Below, one piece after another: positions 62,144-64,000 of a DNA stretch of 64,000 nucleotides. Position 1 is the stretch's first letter; the number at the start of each line of letters is the position of its first letter. A program made the translations under genes and the position numbers. The notes below the pieces were generated by a model that was not told the origin of the DNA, made no database searches, and saw only the letters and a list, made by a program, of their open reading frames with translations. This DNA is from Moniliophthora roreri (taxonomy: Eukaryota > Basidiomycota > Agaricomycetes > Agaricales > Marasmiaceae). Where the stretch lies: contig LATX02000154.1 of NCBI GenBank assembly GCA_001466705.2, forward strand, positions 124,001-188,000. The letters are read 5' to 3'.

Positions 62144-64000
62144 TCAATGTATAAAACCAGTAGCGATCTTGACTGATCCACCAAGATTTCCTTTGATGTT
62201 CGTCAGAGTTTGGGCAGCTAGTGCTACAGTGGCTTTGCCATGATCTTTTAGAGCTGTACGAAATGTGGTCAACACCTCACGCGTGAGTCAGGGACCAGAC
62301 AAGGATTGCGTACCTTGATTACTGGCCCAGTAAGTAACTTCAGCGGGAATCTTATCGTTCAAAAAGTCTGTCGCGACCTTGACCATGTTGGCAAATTGTG
62401 CAGTGTTCCAGTCTTTGTATGCTCCGACCACATCGTAATTTGTCCCCTGGGCTTTCAAGGCGCTTTGGAATAATGTCCTATGAGAGACGAGACGCAGATC
62501 AATGGGAAAAATTCTTGAGGGAAATGATTCTACGAACCAGCCGTTCAACATCCCGTCGTATGAAGCCTTGAGGGAATCTTGAACCTCCTTCTGATTCAAG
62601 TATGCAAAGACGCTGCGTAGACATGATTACCCCTTCCGACAAAACGACTGATAGGACACTTACTCAACGATATTTCCGAAGCTTTTAATGCGATCAAGAG
62701 GCGCCAAGTTTTTATAGTTATCTACTCCGATTATATTCTTGGAGCCCGCCCAAATCTAAGCAGGAAAGGTAAGAAATGAGTCTCAATAGGTCTGAAGCAC
62801 AGCTGACGAGCTTGAGGACGTACAATTGCCTTCAAGCCATTCAACTTAGCATCGAAAACTTGTAGATTAGAGGTATCGGCAGACGTTCCGAGGACGCGAT
62901 AGATAGTTTCTTCGGGCGTCGATCCAATCGCCGGAGGCGTTACCCCAAGAGATGACCAAGTTTTCTGGAAGAAACCTCCTGCGTCAAAGACCTTCGTAAA
63001 ATCAATGACACCTTGCTTCATCGTGCCACCTCCCGGGAGAGTGCCATAAACCAATGACTGTGCGAACGATTTCACACTTTGAAGTTCGGTGACATGCTCG
63101 GTTACATATCGTGATCCAGGGACCTTCGTAGAGCCCGTAGCTAGCCCAGCAACAGCACATCCGATAGGTTTAGCCTGACTGATGACGAGTTTCCCGCCGT
63201 CGATGAGAGCTTTGACAGTAGGATAGGGTGATGCTCGGAAACTGTTTTTTTTGGCGGTCCGCACTGGCCCTGGTCCACATATAGCCTGGAGACGCGAACT
63301 CCCCCTTTTCACTAATTCGTGATATTCTTCGGTGGCATTTTTCATTGATAAATCTCGCCGCTTGAATTCCCATGGTGAACCGGGACTGCCAGGATCTTCA
63401 CTGTCATCTTCACCAGAAACGAAGCAGTCTTGTTCAAACAGATAGACTTCAGTGTAATCGGAAGCGTCCGCCTCATCGCCATGTTCATTGCTCTCGAGGT
63501 ATAGGGAGTCGGGAACAGCGCACAGATTGTCATACGGGAGGGGGGCCTTAGTTGTGACACACTCAGCGTTATATCCTCATTCACAGTACCACGTCCACTC
63601 ACCGTATTTTGACTCTGCGAGCTGTCGCAGCAGAAGTAAGACCGTGTCCCTCCTATGCATCCCGTACTGTCCGCTGCAATTGGTGTTTTGCCAGCTGGAC
63701 ACTCTCCCTGGCATTTATAATCAATGGGAAGGATTGCAAACGCCCAATCGACCCAGCTACTTCGAGCTTGGTACCTAACACAAGACTTCAAATCAGAACA
63801 CTCAGAATAACGGATTTGTGGATTTCCTACCAGGCACAGTTGGCGTCATTGTAGGGGTTTTCCTTCTCGCAACAGAAACTTTTGAAGCCTTCGGGAATGA
63901 TGATACATCAATTGGTGGAGGCCAATCCACAACAAAGTGCCTACCTCCTGTACGCACACAACCCTGCTCTCCTCCCGCGCCTTCTTTTCCAGTAGTAATC
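62144..64000 (-). CDS. 3' part of a chitinase-type (killer-toxin-alpha-like GH18) gene, truncated by the window
   Basis: The gene enters from the right edge on the minus strand and ends at TGA 62144. Its visible exons include a cysteine-rich segment (near 63,620-63,720: GECPAGKTPIAADS, CIGGT..YFCCDSS) and a Gly/Lys-rich region (62,731-63,345) with KRGSSRLQAICGPGP. A C-terminal helix ending in VKIATGFIH follows. This arrangement resembles the C-terminal part of fungal chitinases related to the Kluyveromyces killer-toxin alpha subunit. The catalytic GH18 domain itself is outside the window, so the name rests on the C-terminal domains only. Introns are short and the frame seems open. It would act at the cell wall after secretion. 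Confidence 0.6.

Overview
The window is nuclear DNA of a basidiomycete fungus, most likely an Agaricomycete. The evidence is dense short introns of about 50 bases with GT/AG ends, the typical gene content (NACHT NLR-like proteins, DUF6533-like seven-pass membrane proteins, an F-box protein, a P450, a salicylate-hydroxylase-like monooxygenase, a KDM4-type demethylase and an NBS1 homologue), and fungal Tc1/mariner and hAT-type elements. Almost every gene is interrupted by introns, so single ORFs show only pieces. The boundaries below come from reading exons by eye.

Layout. Bases 1 to about 13,000 are a CpG-poor repeat block. It holds a dispersed repeat family in three copies, two of them a near-identical 1.53-kb tandem pair joined at an N. 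A hAT-type MITE has exact 8-base target duplications and a matching empty site in another copy. A 4.7-kb Tc1/mariner element at 7,653-12,392 has about 175-base terminal inverted repeats, a decayed transposase, a decayed convergent second gene and a nested MITE in its left repeat.

From about 13,000 to 33,350 is ordinary euchromatin: a small secreted protein, an F-box protein, a single-pass membrane protein, an FAD monooxygenase, a C2H2 zinc-finger protein, a KDM4-like JmjN/JmjC/ePHD demethylase, the NBS1/Xrs2 subunit of the MRN complex, and a DUF6533-like membrane protein.

From about 33,350 to 56,000 is a lineage-specific accessory cluster. Three closely related DUF6533-like membrane genes on the minus strand share a TATA-containing promoter block. 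They sit among two NACHT NLR-like paralogues in opposite orientation, a fragment of a third NACHT gene, another polytopic membrane protein and a complete P450. The two NACHT genes share a short Gly/Gln/Asn-rich first exon, placed where fungal NLRs carry effector or signalling motifs.

From about 56,700 to 60,500 is a second CpG-poor island with two more copies of the nested MITE, again with Ns at a duplicated junction. A gene-poor stretch follows. The right edge holds the 3' part of a large chitinase-type (killer-toxin-alpha-like GH18) gene that runs out of the window.

The most notable points are the NLR/membrane-protein cluster with its shared N-terminal motif, the two-gene mariner element whose in-frame stops all look like C-to-T changes, and the Ns at duplicated junctions, which call the assembly into question there.
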